Source: G963677085 sp963677085 (GTDB taxonomy: Bacteria; Planctomycetota; Planctomycetia; Pirellulales; Thermoguttaceae). From it: a stretch of 64,000 nucleotides of DNA. A program made the position numbers and the translations under genes. Within the stretch, counting starts at the first letter, position 1; each line of letters opens with the position of its first letter. Below the pieces are notes generated by a model. That model did not search any database. It had not been told where the DNA came from and was given only the letters and a program-made list of their open reading frames with translations. Below, piece by piece: positions 33,799 to 42,567 of this stretch. The stretch covers positions 744,001 to 808,000 of the forward strand of contig CAXXFH010000006.1 in assembly GCA_963677085.2 (NCBI GenBank), given 5' to 3'.

Positions 33799-34110
33799 TC
33801 ACATCGAAGAAGGATCTCGAACGGGCAGCGGCGAGACGCTTTCCCATTGATCGGGAATAAAGGGATCGCCCCACCATTGGGCATTGTAGGCCTGCATGCG
33901 GCGGATGGTCTGATTCCACGCGGTTGCCTGGCCGACGACGTCTTCCGAGGCCGAGCCGGAAATGCCCGCCATGTCGTAACGCAACTGCTCGATTTCCGGG
34001 CCGGCGCCCACGAAGGCAATCTCATAGGCAATGCGGATCACGAAAAAGGGCACTGCCAGCAGACCAATTGCCAAGGCGAGGGCGAGTAGGTTTCGGATGA
34101 AGTTTCGCAT
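33799..34110 (-). CDS. Small single-span membrane protein of the KamA-NRPS cluster
   Basis: A 103-residue protein with an N-terminal helix (NLLALALAIGLLAVPFFVIR) that is either a signal anchor or a signal peptide, followed by a short extracytoplasmic part with many aromatic residues (RRMQAYNAQWWGDPFIPDQW). No known family is recognised. It lies between the exported 138-residue protein and the Ntn hydrolase, all in the same direction with short gaps, so it may be an accessory membrane protein for product export or modification. Confidence 0.55.
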   Translation of the reverse strand: MRNFIRNLLALALAIGLLAVPFFVIRIAYEIAFVGAGPEIEQLRYDMAGISGSASEDVVGQATAWNQTIRRMQAYNAQWWGDPFIPDQWESVSPLPVRDPSSM

Positions 34111-34246
34111 TGTTCCTGCACCCTTGTTGAAAGGCTGGTACGCAATGAAGAGACGGCCGATGACGCCTGGGTATCGGGCCCGTGTAGAGCGTCTGACGCG
34201 GATCGCGAGCCTAGTGTGCGGTCCGCGCCATTGGTAACCTCGACCT

Positions 34247-34663
34247 TCAATTGACCGCCATCGATCTCTGTACCGTAAGGGGATCGCGTTTTTTCAGTTC
34301 GATCGACAACACGTTTCGGTACTGAACGAGGATAATCCCCCAGTCGAAGGCATCGGAGCAGTCGTAGTGGGTGGCACCACCATCTTCGTCTTCGGCGTCT
34401 TCTACTTCGATACGAAGATTGGAGATTCGCAAGAATCGCTTGTCGAACTTATTCAACTCGATGGCATCAAGGGTTTTCTTGGAAATTGTACCGATCAAAT
34501 ATTCGGGTTTCTGTTGATAGGGGTAGTAGACCTGCACCCCAACCCATACGGGAGTCTCTCCGGCGGGGTCCTCGGTGGTGATGTTGTCTTCGGCGCGGAG
34601 GGTTCCGGCCGTTAGCAAACCGGCGGCTACAATTACCAGCGTGTGCATGCACGTCCTGAACAT
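34247..34663 (-). CDS. Small exported protein of unknown function in the KamA-NRPS cluster
   Basis: A 138-residue protein. The start at 34663 has GAGGAG eight bases upstream and begins a signal peptide (MHTLVIVAAGLLTAGTLRA, cleavage before ED). The mature part is acidic with strand-like stretches (WVGVQVYYPYQQ, LIGTISKKTLDAIELN, SNLRIEVEDAEDEDGG, WGIILVQYRNVLSIELKKR), suggesting a small beta domain. No family is recognised. It lies 88 bases downstream of the NRPS and is probably co-transcribed. Confidence 0.55.
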   Translation of the reverse strand: MFRTCMHTLVIVAAGLLTAGTLRAEDNITTEDPAGETPVWVGVQVYYPYQQKPEYLIGTISKKTLDAIELNKFDKRFLRISNLRIEVEDAEDEDGGATHYDCSDAFDWGIILVQYRNVLSIELKKRDPLTVQRSMAVN

Positions 34664-34751
34664 GTCGTTACTCCTCAAAAACGGGTTGAAGTGGGAATAA
34701 AATGACTTTTGAAACATGGAACTTGCCTATGGGCTGTACTCTATTGCGGTT

Positions 34752-37700
34752 TCACGCAGTCGATCGACCGACGGGGCGTTTCGTGTGGAGACGCCGACGG
34801 TCGGCGGACGAAGTTGGCGGAGTCTTTGGTTTTGAATCCTCTTCGGTCGTGAGTGCGCTCGTAGGAATTCCGATCCAACGGGTGAACGGCGAGATCGTTT
34901 CACCCTTCATCAGCAGCGAGAGTGGGCCGATTGATGCGCCCTGTTGCATTTCGGTGTCGTAGAGCACTACCGACATGTTGCCCACGGAACAGTTGTCGCC
35001 GATTCGCAGATGCGACGATTTCATGATGCGATCTTCAAAGAGGTGGTTCTGTGCTACGACGCCGAAATTCAGCGCGGCGTAGTCGCCGATGTCGACCAAG
35101 TCGAATTCGGAAAAGAGCGTGGTTTCCATGAAGACGTGCTTGCCGATCTTGCATCCCAGCAGCCGGAGATACCAGTTGACAAACGGGGTGCCCAACAGCG
35201 GAACCAGCGCCGGGGCGGCGACCGTTTCGTACACGCCGTTGATCACTTCGTTCCACCAGACGTAAGTCGACCAAAGCGGCTTGATGACCGGCTCGAAAGG
35301 AGGCAGTAGTAGGCGTTTGATAACCACCACGCACAACGCGGTGCCGACGGCCGTGCCGAGTGCCACCAAGGGAGTGCCGGCAATAATCACCCAATAGGGT
35401 AGGTGGGTGTAGGCAAACACCAGGAAGATAACAAACGCCATCGATCCCGCGGCCGCCAGGTAATAGGGCAATAGCACTCGCACGGCGTCGATGAATAATC
35501 GTTGGAGGTAGAGTTTTACGGTCGGCCGGTAGGTGACCGCATCGGCGAAGCCGCCCACCTTCTGCCGATACGGCAAACGAAAGGATGGGGCTCCCAGCCA
35601 TTCCGAGCCGTCAGGCGTTTTTTCGAGGTTGGCCGGTGGGATGGAAAGTACTCCCAGCAGGCAGTTTTCTCCCAGGTTCGAGCCAATCGGAAGGATAGCA
35701 TTGTTGCCTACAAAGCTGCGGCGACCGATCCGATTGACGGCGAATTCCACATAACCCCGGTAGAAGTGTCGTCCGCCGATCATCGAGCCGTCGGCGAAAA
35801 AGCTTTCGTCCTCGATTACGATCAGATCGGGCGTGGCCTGCGAAACGGTCGAAATCTCGGCTCGCCGACCGACCCGTGCGCCCATCAGCCGAAGCCAGGG
35901 GGGCAGGTAGATTGTCGTATACAATGGGTGCAAGAAGCCCCGGCAGATACGCAACAACGACTGCATCATCCAGATTCGCAGGTAATACAAGTCTTCCACG
36001 TGATATACGCCGGGTTTTAGGCGGGGGAGAATTATCGCCTTGATGCCGGCCACCGACAGACAGAACCAGACGACATGAACCGGCACCGCAACCAGCAGTG
36101 ATGCAATCGCCCAAGAGAAGCCGCCCATGAGGAAAACCGTGGTGACGATCAACAACGAGGGAATCGACGTGATGAGCAGGTACACGCCCAAGGCTTCGGC
36201 CAGTAGGAAATGGATCATTCCGAACAGGAAGGAATGCCGTCGCCCAATGTGCTTTTCGGTGATCTCGGGCAAGGTGACCTCGGCCGGCTGGGCGGGCGAG
36301 CCGCGCCGGGTCTCGCCCGCCCCCATTACTTGGCCGTCGGGTAACAGCGAAAGGTCGTCGAGCCGCGCGTCGTCGCCCATTCGGGTGTTGAGTCCCAGGG
36401 CACTGTGGATGCCGACAAAACACCGGCTTCCGATCTCCACGGTCCCAAGGATCAGCATCCCGTCTTCCACCCGATAACCCAGCAATTGCGTTTCGGCGCC
36501 GATACATGTGTCGTCGCCGATGGTCACCAGGTCGAAGGTCACGCACAGCGGCGTGTCGATAATACAGTTGCGGCCGATCTTGGTCCCCATCAGCCAGTAG
36601 TAGAGGCTCATGATGGGCGTGCCGGCGAAAAAACCGATTCCGCTGAGCGCTTGCAGACGGCTGGCCAGCCACCACCGGAAATAGTAAAAACCCCAGACCG
36701 GGTATTTTCCCGGCTTGTAGCGTCCGATGATCAGCCATTTGCTGACCACGCTCAGCGCGAACATGGCGGGAACGGCTCCAAAGACCATTACCGCAACAAT
36801 CCAAACGGCCGGAGCCGACGCCATCGCGCCGGTGGTTACCGCGAGAAACAATCCCAGCACGACGACCATCGGCATGACGGCCAAACCGTAGATCAGCACA
36901 AGACTGATCGCCTGCAAAGCAACGCAGCACCAGCGGGTGGTGAACCAGATGCTTTTGAACGCCTCGCGGCTCGTGCGTCTGTCGGCCGGTTGTTGTGACG
37001 AAGGGCTGTCGGGCAAACCCTCTTCGGCGGTGAGGCTCAGATGTGCCGCAAGCTGACGGACGGTCGTGTGCTGGTAGACGTCGCGGATTGCCACCTCCAG
37101 GCCGAATCGGTTTCGCAGCAACGATACCACCTGAGCGGCTAGCAGCGAGTATCCGCCAAGGTCGAAGAAGAAATCGTCGTCGACCGAAATCGGCGACACC
37201 TTGAAGACCTCTTCCCAGATTTCGGTCACCTGGCATTCGAGTTTCGTTTCCGGCTCAACGATTTCTCGGCCCACACGCACGAGCGGCGTGCATGGTTTCG
37301 GAAGGCTCTTGCGGTCGATCTTGCCGCTGGTCAATGTGGGCAACTTATCGATCAGGTCGAGGTAAGCCGGTACCATGTAGGTAGGCAAACGTTTTTGCAT
37401 CAAATCGAGTACGTCGTTGCGATCGAATTCGGCCGCGGGACCGTTGGCCACCACGTGGGCGGCAAGCTCTTGAGTGCCGTCGTGTTCGAATACCCGGACA
37501 GCCGCCGCACGCACCTGCGGGTGTTCCGCCAGCACGGCTTCCACTTCCGAAAGCTCCACGCGAAAGCCGCGGATTTTTACTTGTCCGTCGATGCGTCCGA
37601 TGAATTCCAATTCGCCTTCGTCGTTCAACCGAACCAGATCACCCGTGCGATAGAGTCGGGGCGAATGGCCGTTGCCGTTGACGCGGAACGGATTGGCAAT

Positions 37701-38804
37701 GAACCGATCGGCCGTGAGTTCTGGTTGCCCCAGGTAGCCCCGGGCAAGCGTGCTTCCGCCGACGCACAGTTCCCCCGGATTGCCCGGCGGCACGGGACGC
37801 AGTTGCTCGTCGAGCACGTAGGTTTCGTAGCTGGGCAGCGGCCGACCGATGGTCACCGGCCGCCGGGGGGCGCACTCGGCGGCCGTGGTGTTCACGGTCG
37901 CTTCGGTTGGACCATAAACGTTCAGCATTCGACGATTCGGGGTCGCCCATTTGGTCACGAGTTCCGGTGGACAGGGCTCCGCGCTGACCACCAGAAGCCG
38001 TACCGTAGGCAAGTCGTCTTCCAGCATCGAGAGGAAGGTCGGCACAGTCGAAAAATACGTGACGCGTTTTTCGGTCAACAGCCGGGCGACCTCACTGCCG
38101 AAGCGTACCACGTCCTTCGTGCCGACGACCAGCGCGGCGCCGTTGGAGAAGGCCATCCAAATCTCTTCCACCGAACCGTCGAAACCAAGCGAAAATCCCT
38201 GGTAGATCCGGTCTGTGTGATCCATTCGGCAGACTTCATTGAACGCCGTCACGAAATTCACGGCGTTGCGGTGTTCGGTCATGATTCCTTTGGGGCGGCC
38301 GGTCGTTCCCGAAGTATAAATCACGTAGCTGAGGTTCTCTGCCGTAAGGCCAATCTCTTTGCACAAGAGCCGTCGGTCGGGTTGTTCCGCGATCTTTTTG
38401 GCGTGGCCGTCGAGCAGTACCGTGGGGCCGGGGTAGAAGTGCGTTGCCCGGGCCGATAGCTCCTTCTCGGTGAGAAGCAGGGCGATATTGGCGTCGGCCA
38501 GGATATGGCGCACCCGTTGCATCGGATAGTTGGGGTCGATCGGCACGTAGCCGGCGCCCGCCTTGAGAGTGGCGAGCACGGCAACAATCGGTCGTGCCGA
38601 ACGTTCGAAGTAGAGACCCACCAGCATACCCGGCCGCAGGCCGAGCGCGCGGAGGTAGTGCGCGAGTTGATTCGCTTGGCGTTCCAGTTCCCCGTAGGAG
38701 AGACTCTCCGTGCCGCAAATCAGGGCTTCGTTACACGGACGGAGGTCGGCCTGGGCTTCGAACAACTCGTGGAGACATCGTGCTTCCCCGTTGGCCACGG
38801 CCAC
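34752..38804 (-). CDS. Pls/PosA-like single-module NRPS: adenylation, carrier, membrane LbetaH domains
   Basis: A 1350-residue protein; GTG 38804 is preceded by GGAGGAGGT, and the start shares one base with the kamA stop. Residues of about 10-500 form an adenylation domain (YTSGTTGRPKG at 163-173, NVYGPTEATVN near 295-305, YRTGDLVR near 385-392, catalytic lysine K495 in SGKIDRKS). The carrier domain follows, with the phosphopantetheine serine at 553 (LGGYSLLAAQ). There is no condensation or thioesterase domain; instead some 750 residues alternate membrane helices with left-handed beta-helix hexapeptide stretches, the TIGR02353-type C-terminus of epsilon-poly-lysine synthetase relatives. E213 in FDGSVEE fits a basic amino acid. 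It probably activates lysine or beta-lysine. Confidence 0.85.
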   Translation of the reverse strand: MAVANGEARCLHELFEAQADLRPCNEALICGTESLSYGELERQANQLAHYLRALGLRPGMLVGLYFERSARPIVAVLATLKAGAGYVPIDPNYPMQRVRHILADANIALLLTEKELSARATHFYPGPTVLLDGHAKKIAEQPDRRLLCKEIGLTAENLSYVIYTSGTTGRPKGIMTEHRNAVNFVTAFNEVCRMDHTDRIYQGFSLGFDGSVEEIWMAFSNGAALVVGTKDVVRFGSEVARLLTEKRVTYFSTVPTFLSMLEDDLPTVRLLVVSAEPCPPELVTKWATPNRRMLNVYGPTEATVNTTAAECAPRRPVTIGRPLPSYETYVLDEQLRPVPPGNPGELCVGGSTLARGYLGQPELTADRFIANPFRVNGNGHSPRLYRTGDLVRLNDEGELEFIGRIDGQVKIRGFRVELSEVEAVLAEHPQVRAAAVRVFEHDGTQELAAHVVANGPAAEFDRNDVLDLMQKRLPTYMVPAYLDLIDKLPTLTSGKIDRKSLPKPCTPLVRVGREIVEPETKLECQVTEIWEEVFKVSPISVDDDFFFDLGGYSLLAAQVVSLLRNRFGLEVAIRDVYQHTTVRQLAAHLSLTAEEGLPDSPSSQQPADRRTSREAFKSIWFTTRWCCVALQAISLVLIYGLAVMPMVVVLGLFLAVTTGAMASAPAVWIVAVMVFGAVPAMFALSVVSKWLIIGRYKPGKYPVWGFYYFRWWLASRLQALSGIGFFAGTPIMSLYYWLMGTKIGRNCIIDTPLCVTFDLVTIGDDTCIGAETQLLGYRVEDGMLILGTVEIGSRCFVGIHSALGLNTRMGDDARLDDLSLLPDGQVMGAGETRRGSPAQPAEVTLPEITEKHIGRRHSFLFGMIHFLLAEALGVYLLITSIPSLLIVTTVFLMGGFSWAIASLLVAVPVHVVWFCLSVAGIKAIILPRLKPGVYHVEDLYYLRIWMMQSLLRICRGFLHPLYTTIYLPPWLRLMGARVGRRAEISTVSQATPDLIVIEDESFFADGSMIGGRHFYRGYVEFAVNRIGRRSFVGNNAILPIGSNLGENCLLGVLSIPPANLEKTPDGSEWLGAPSFRLPYRQKVGGFADAVTYRPTVKLYLQRLFIDAVRVLLPYYLAAAGSMAFVIFLVFAYTHLPYWVIIAGTPLVALGTAVGTALCVVVIKRLLLPPFEPVIKPLWSTYVWWNEVINGVYETVAAPALVPLLGTPFVNWYLRLLGCKIGKHVFMETTLFSEFDLVDIGDYAALNFGVVAQNHLFEDRIMKSSHLRIGDNCSVGNMSVVLYDTEMQQGASIGPLSLLMKGETISPFTRWIGIPTSALTTEEDSKPKTPPTSSADRRRLHTKRPVGRSTA

Positions 38805-39892
38805 TAGTACACCTCCTCCGGTACGCGGTTATTCTTGTTCTTCGTCGCCTGATCGCACGGCGTACTGGGATAGCTGCAAGTGAATCCCTCGTAGTTTTTC
38901 AGCACAATCGTGTCTTCATCGAAGCAAACGATGGGGTTGGGTATCAACGGAATCTTGCCGGTTCCTCCGGGGCCGTCGATGACGAAATGGGGTACGGCCA
39001 TTCCCGTGGTGTGGCCACGTAAGGCGGCGATGATATCGAGGCCCGTTTGTACGGCCGTTCGGAAATGGTCGGTTCCGCGTGCCAAATCGGCTTGATAGAT
39101 GTAGTAGGGTTTAACGCGGATCGTCAGCAGCTTCTGCATCAACTCTTTCATTACTTCCGGCGTATCGTTGACTCCTCGGAGCAATACCGTTTGGTTGCCC
39201 AACGGGATGCCCGCGTCGGCCAGCATGCCGCACGCCTTGGACGATTCCGGCGTGATCTCGCGGGGGTGGTTGAAGTGCGTGTTCAAATAGAGCGGGTGAT
39301 ATTGCCGCAATGTGTTGCATAGTTCGGGAGTAACCCGCTGCGGTAAGGTGACGGGCACTCGGCTCCCGATGCGGATGATCTCGACGTGCGGGATTTCCCG
39401 CAGGCTTTTCAGGATCGCCCCGATCATCTCGTCGGCCAGCATCAACGGATCGCCGCCGGAGACGATCACGTCGCGAATTTCCGAATGCTGGCGGATGTAG
39501 TCGAGCCCACTTTGGATCGCCTTGTCGCGAATCGAGTTGGGGTCGCTCACCTTTCGCTTCCGGGTGCAAAACCGGCAATACATAGCGCAGGTGTGGCTTA
39601 CGTAGAACAGCACCCGGTCGGGGTAGCGGTGGGTGATGCCCGGCACCGGGCTGTCTTCTTCCTCCGACAAGGGATCGTCCAGGCCCGAGCCGTTGAGTTC
39701 CTGCACGTCGGGAATCGCCTGCCGCCAGATGGGATCGCCCTTTTCTTGGATCAGGCTCAAATAATAGGGATTGATGCGCAAGGGGAAGGTTTCGTGTACT
39801 TCTCGTATTTCATCGGCGGGTATGCCCAATGCGCCGGCGAGTTGTTCGGGGTCGGAGAAGCTTGCCCCCATAAGGCGTTTCCACTCTTCCAT
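38804..39892 (-). CDS. kamA: L-lysine 2,3-aminomutase (radical SAM, PLP)
   Basis: A 362-residue enzyme converting L-lysine to beta-lysine. The start at 39892 has GAGGAG seven bases upstream. The radical-SAM cluster is C102, C106, C109 (CAMYCRFC). PLP lysine K313 lies in DGPGGTGKIPL; D306 and D269 (YQADLARG) sit at the exact spacing of D330 and D293 of the Clostridium enzyme, the two aspartates that hold the lysine side-chain amine, so lysine rather than glutamate is the expected substrate. It overlaps the NRPS gene by one base, implying coupled translation. An EF-P-modifying role (EpmB) is less likely, since no efp or epmA is nearby. Confidence 0.92.
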   Translation of the reverse strand: MEEWKRLMGASFSDPEQLAGALGIPADEIREVHETFPLRINPYYLSLIQEKGDPIWRQAIPDVQELNGSGLDDPLSEEEDSPVPGITHRYPDRVLFYVSHTCAMYCRFCTRKRKVSDPNSIRDKAIQSGLDYIRQHSEIRDVIVSGGDPLMLADEMIGAILKSLREIPHVEIIRIGSRVPVTLPQRVTPELCNTLRQYHPLYLNTHFNHPREITPESSKACGMLADAGIPLGNQTVLLRGVNDTPEVMKELMQKLLTIRVKPYYIYQADLARGTDHFRTAVQTGLDIIAALRGHTTGMAVPHFVIDGPGGTGKIPLIPNPIVCFDEDTIVLKNYEGFTCSYPSTPCDQATKNKNNRVPEEVY

Positions 39893-41104
39893 GGTTGCTC
39901 TCCTCAGCAGCAAGAAGGAGATGTGGTTGCGTTGGTTTGTCGTGGCAGTTGAATCGTCTTGATTCGATGAAAACACGGAACCCCGCCATCCACGTGCTGC
40001 GGAGCCAAAATGGAGTCTATTGATGCTTGCACTCAATCGCGGAACGGTCGTACTGAGCCTGATCCACGATTTCGCAGCCTCTCCTTGGTCGCCCTGTTCC
40101 ACGAGGCGTATCGTTCGCAAGTAAGAGCCACTTCCCCGAATCCCTACTCATTCGCTTATTCACACTGCGTGCGTAAGCATGCGAGGCCAGGACACGGAAA
40201 TCCGACCTTGATTGCAGGCGATGGGACTGCAACTGGTCGTATTGCGCGCCCTAGCGCGGCAAGACTTGATGATCTCGTTCAAAACGGCCCCCGACCCGAG
40301 AGCGTGTGGGTCGCGAGAGCAGTCCACCCTCGCTGGACTGCCCTCTTTTGGGCTGCGAGGTGAAGCGGCGGTGATCGGCTTGGCATTCGACCCGGCCTCG
40401 GTTGATTGGCTGACAAGTTGGTTTGCCGTGCGAGTCGCCGGAATCGGCGGTACTTTCGTAGTGTTCAATGTAGGTATCCGTTTCGCAAAAGTCGTGATTT
40501 CAATGCCTTGCTTGCTCTAACCGCCCGAAAAGTCACTTCCTAAGAGATGTACGCGCCGAAAAGCTTGACGCAATACCCCTTCCCTCGCCTTGGCGCCTTG
40601 CACCAAAGGGGGCCTTCCGTCGGGCAAATTGCCAGCTCGAGGGGAGTTCCCTCTCGAAGGGGGGCGCGCGTTGTCTTAATTAATCCGTTTCACTTGGCCA
40701 CCGGCAAGCCCCCTAATGAATGGAAACGCGTTGGCCAACGTGGTCGCCCCGGTGGCTACTTCGGTTTCGTGTGCCGCGCACTTGTATTCATGCCTTAGGG
40801 GTCTAGGCACTATCGGGAGCACTTCGTTACAGAAAGCAACAAAGGTCGTAGGCAAGCGATGGAAGAGAATTGCCTGCGGGAACTCGAAGTGGCGAGGGGT
40901 TGTCGCTACTGGCGTTTGCTTAAATAACGTGCTGTGCAGGGCCGCCAACCAAACCCACGCTGCCGCACCCTTACCAGGGCGCTCTTGTTGGTCGCCAGTC
41001 ACGCAATTCGCAGATTGAATTGGCAAGAACACCTCACCGCTTCCGTTGCGGTGAGGGTGCCAATTAAGCATTAGCGACAGAATTAATTGCAGAACGTTGT
41101 CGTG
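39893..41104. other. 1.2-kb region without a recognisable gene, with two large hairpins
   Basis: Open frames here (for example 40010-40363 plus, 40676-41071 minus) have mixed composition, no ribosome-binding sites and no family pattern. Structured spots are GCAGTCCA/TGGACTGC at 40319-40341, followed by a CCTCTTTT tract (terminator-like, plus strand), and a long two-part hairpin at 41018-41065 (outer AATTGGCA/TGCCAATT, inner CTCACCGC/GCGGTGAG). The region contains the kamA promoter and probably decayed or repetitive DNA. Confidence 0.45.
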
Positions 41105-42388
41105 TTAGTTCGAGCGAATCGCGCAATCGGGCAGGGTCTGGCGGAGCCGCTCGAAGCCTTCGGCCGTCATGCCGGTTTGCGTGGCGGTAAGCTGCTTCAA
41201 GGAAGCCAACTTCGAGAGGGCGTCGACGCCAGCGTCCGTGATCTTGGTTTCGCTCAGGTCGAGCCGCTCCAGGTTGGTCATCTTCGTGAGGTTCGTCAGC
41301 TCCGCGTCGGTGATGCGCGATTGCGCCATGTTTAGCTGGGTGAGTTTTCCGGGATGGGGGAGCTTGGCTAACGCGGCGCCCTTGGCGGCTACGTCGCGAA
41401 GGGTAAGCCGGCTAAGATCGTCGTAGTTGGCCACCACGGCGGCGCCTTCGTCGGTAACCTTAGGGCACTGATACAGGGTGAAATCTTTCAGCCGAAGCTT
41501 GGCGAGTTGTGCAACACCGGCGTCGCTGATGTCGCAATTGTCCAGCGACAAACCGGCCAGACCCGTCATCTTGGCAATCACGGCCAGTGTGTCGTCGTTG
41601 ACGCTGGGGCCGCCAATCTTCAAGACACGCAGCGATTTCTTGTCGGCCAACTTTTCGATGCCCTCAAGCGTCACGCCGCGGCAGTTGCGCACGTCGACTT
41701 CGGTCAGCCGGGCGACGGCCATGAGGCTGTCGATGCCGGCGTCGGTCACGTTGGTGCCGGAAATCCGTACAGCGCGCAAGTCCGGCAGCTTGGCCAGCGA
41801 TTGCATGGCCTTGTCGGTCACTAGCGGGGCGAGTCGCAGGTCGATCACTTTCAGGCCCGTCAGCCCGGCGAGTTGCTCGATGCCGGCGTCGCTGACCAGG
41901 GTGTTTTTCATCGTCAGCGAGGTGAGCTTATCGCAGGCGGCGATTCGCGGGACGAGCATGTCGGAAATGCTAGGGCCTTCTGTGGTAAGCGTGGTGAGGT
42001 GCTCGAAGCGGAGAATTTCTTCCATTTGGGCGTCGTCGACCCAACTGCGCTTGGCAGCCGTGTCGACCAGGATGACGTTGCCCTTGCCGTCTTCCTTGAG
42101 TACGACGCCCAGGTCCGCGGCAAACTCCTTGGCGGTTGCCACTTCCTCGGCCGTATACTTCGGCTTGGCGCCCGCTTCGCTTTCCGGTTCGGGTGGCGCT
42201 GCGTCGGCCTCCGGTTCAGCTTCAGATGCCGGAGTTTCCGCGGGAGTTGCCTCCGGCGAGGCCGTTTCGGGTGACGTGGCTTCGGTCGATGGTTGGTCGG
42301 CCTGATCGACCGGTTTTTCGCCGACCGGTTGGCAGCCTACGAAAACAAGTCCTGCGGCCAGGTAAAGGGCAAAAACGATTCGTTTCAT
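41105..42388 (-). CDS. Leucine-rich-repeat lipoprotein
   Basis: A 427-residue protein. The signal sequence ends in a lipobox (GLVFVGC), so it is probably a lipoprotein. Residues of about 22-65 are a Pro/Glu/Ala-rich tether (SEAEPEADAAPPEPESEAGA). From about residue 110 on come ten or so cysteine-containing-type LRR units of about 24 residues, with the pattern TDAGIDSLxxVARLTEVDVRN, as in ribonuclease-inhibitor/AMN1-like solenoids. Such proteins are numerous in planctomycetes and act in protein binding. GGAG lies 11 bases upstream. It is transcribed toward the kamA region, separated from it by a 1.2-kb gap. Confidence 0.85.
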   Translation of the reverse strand: MKRIVFALYLAAGLVFVGCQPVGEKPVDQADQPSTEATSPETASPEATPAETPASEAEPEADAAPPEPESEAGAKPKYTAEEVATAKEFAADLGVVLKEDGKGNVILVDTAAKRSWVDDAQMEEILRFEHLTTLTTEGPSISDMLVPRIAACDKLTSLTMKNTLVSDAGIEQLAGLTGLKVIDLRLAPLVTDKAMQSLAKLPDLRAVRISGTNVTDAGIDSLMAVARLTEVDVRNCRGVTLEGIEKLADKKSLRVLKIGGPSVNDDTLAVIAKMTGLAGLSLDNCDISDAGVAQLAKLRLKDFTLYQCPKVTDEGAAVVANYDDLSRLTLRDVAAKGAALAKLPHPGKLTQLNMAQSRITDAELTNLTKMTNLERLDLSETKITDAGVDALSKLASLKQLTATQTGMTAEGFERLRQTLPDCAIRSN

Positions 42389-42488
42389 CGGGAAGGGTAC
42401 TCCGTTTCCAATGGTATTGAGTTACCGAAAATGCGCCACTGCAACGATAACCGTTTGCGGTTTGAGTGACAAGGCGCCGACATGCTGT

Positions 42489-42538
42489 CGTAAAACCAAA
42501 ACCGCGAGTCCCGGAGCAGTGATGTCCGAGACTCGCGG
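42489..42538 (-). terminator. Rho-independent terminator of the third dehydrogenase gene
   Basis: Arms CCGCGAGTC (42502-42510) and GACTCGCGG (42530-42538) pair perfectly with an inner partial stem; on the minus strand the stem runs into TTTTGGTTTTA. It separates the dehydrogenase from the LRR gene downstream. Confidence 0.75.
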
Positions 42539-42567
42539 CGAGACGATCAATTTTGTAACCCCGGCGA

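Noticed and set aside
35611..38459. Long frames inside the NRPS on both strands
   Set aside because: The NRPS frame carries all domain motifs; the others are Arg/Gly-rich shadows.
38804..39892. EF-P lysine-modifying enzyme EpmB
   Set aside because: No efp or epmA nearby, and the gene overlaps an NRPS; a free-lysine aminomutase fits better.
40676..41071. 131-codon minus-strand gene upstream of kamA
   Set aside because: No ribosome-binding site, mixed composition, and it runs through a hairpin repeat.
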